DNA from: Candidatus Gastranaerophilales bacterium | Lineage (GTDB): Bacteria > Cyanobacteriota > Vampirovibrionia > Gastranaerophilales > Gastranaerophilaceae | Direction of reading: 5' to 3' | NCBI GenBank assembly: GCA_944326535.1 | Contig: CALVEJ010000006.1 | Coordinates: 1-46,595, forward strand | Length of the DNA stretch: 46,595 nt | Shown here: piece by piece, positions 46,450 through 46,595 of the stretch | How the letters are laid out: each line of letters begins with the position of its first letter | Position numbering within the stretch: position 1 is the first letter of the stretch | The notes under the pieces: model-generated | Databases searched by the model: none | What the model was told of the DNA's origin: nothing | Seen by the model: only the letters and a program-made list of their open reading frames with translations | Program-made: the position numbers and the translations under genes

Positions 46450-46595
46450 TTATTCTACATACATAAGAACCTGACCGTATTCAACAGCTTCGCCGTCTTT
46501 TACACAAATTTGTGTAACTTTGCCGGAAACTTCAGATTCAATTTCGTTCATAAGCTTCATAGCTTCAATAATACAAACAACCTGTCCTGTAGAAA
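46450..46595 (-). CDS. accB: Acetyl-CoA carboxylase biotin carboxyl carrier protein (3' part only)
   Basis: The visible 48 C-terminal residues contain the biotin attachment motif [10 protein letters not shown], lysine in AMKLM, followed by [20 protein letters not shown], the standard C-terminal biotinyl domain. The 5' end is outside the window. It is immediately followed downstream by a long hairpin and then accC on the same strand. Confidence 0.93.
   Translation of the reverse strand, partial: STGQVVCIIEAMKLMNEIESEVSGKVTQICVKDGEAVEYGQVLMYVE

Overview
The window looks like chromosomal DNA of an uncultured, AT-rich, Gram-negative gut bacterium, most plausibly of the non-photosynthetic cyanobacterial sister lineage Gastranaerophilales (Vampirovibrionia, 'Melainabacteria'). 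The reasons are an LptD/OstA-like outer-membrane protein; the F1 beta and epsilon subunit genes forming their own promoter-driven pair, as in Cyanobacteria; several short orphan proteins, one with the N-terminal 'NNVSFKG' tag that I recall from this lineage; and low G+C coding style. This placement is inference, not a database result. I saw no rRNA, tRNA, CRISPR array, prophage, transposase or complete insertion sequence.

Layout. 1-3265 (+): surface-polymer operon (partial YLDPGTGS membrane protein, kinase-like/methyltransferase fusion, membrane sulfatase-fold enzyme). 3281-5964 (-): orphan protein and a large membrane glycosyltransferase. 6000-7918 (+): candidate small RNA with terminator, then two tandem GNAT-like paralogues. 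7948-9972 (-): secreted GHL10 glycosyl hydrolase. 10121-11203 (+): DnaJ-like chaperone with half a zinc finger. 11308-14044 (-): accD-accA-prmA. 14138-17526 (-): envelope operon of a 36-aa membrane peptide, an EnvC-like M23 peptidase and an LptD-like protein. 17719-19165 (-): ROK glucokinase and an orphan gene. 19334-19559: exact 100-bp tandem repeat. 20075-23757: ahcY (-), a small XRE regulator with twin operators (+), gpsA (+) and an orphan gene (+). 23974-30088 (-): amino-acid permease, glyQ, leuS, YhcH-family protein. 30193-34779: orphan membrane protein (+), a hairpin-rich non-coding island, and a 1089-aa EF-hand repeat protein (-). 34965-37598: divergent GT2 and membrane glycosyltransferase. 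37630-39340 (+): HxlR regulator and asnS. 39403-41371 (-): CHASE2-GGDEF diguanylate cyclase behind an overlapping 43-aa ORF. 41625-43559 (-): atpD-atpC. 43874-46595 (-): partial accB, accC, thrB.

How the genes work together. Acetyl-CoA carboxylase is encoded at two places: carboxyltransferase (accD, accA) at 12-14 kb and biotin carrier/biotin carboxylase (accB, accC) at 45-46.6 kb; gpsA supplies glycerol 3-phosphate for the same phospholipid pathway. LptD-like protein and the M23 factor build and remodel the outer envelope, while the membrane glycosyltransferases, GT2 and sulfatase-fold enzyme probably decorate surface polymers. Housekeeping is represented by glyQ, leuS, asnS, prmA, ahcY, thrB, glucokinase and ATP synthase.

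The least-explained items are the 1089-aa repeat protein, the kinase-like/methyltransferase fusion operon, the tandem GNAT-like pair, the paired operators in front of the XRE gene, the 100-bp tandem repeat, the dispersed inverted-repeat element found at about 22.95 kb and 43.8 kb, and several very small genes.
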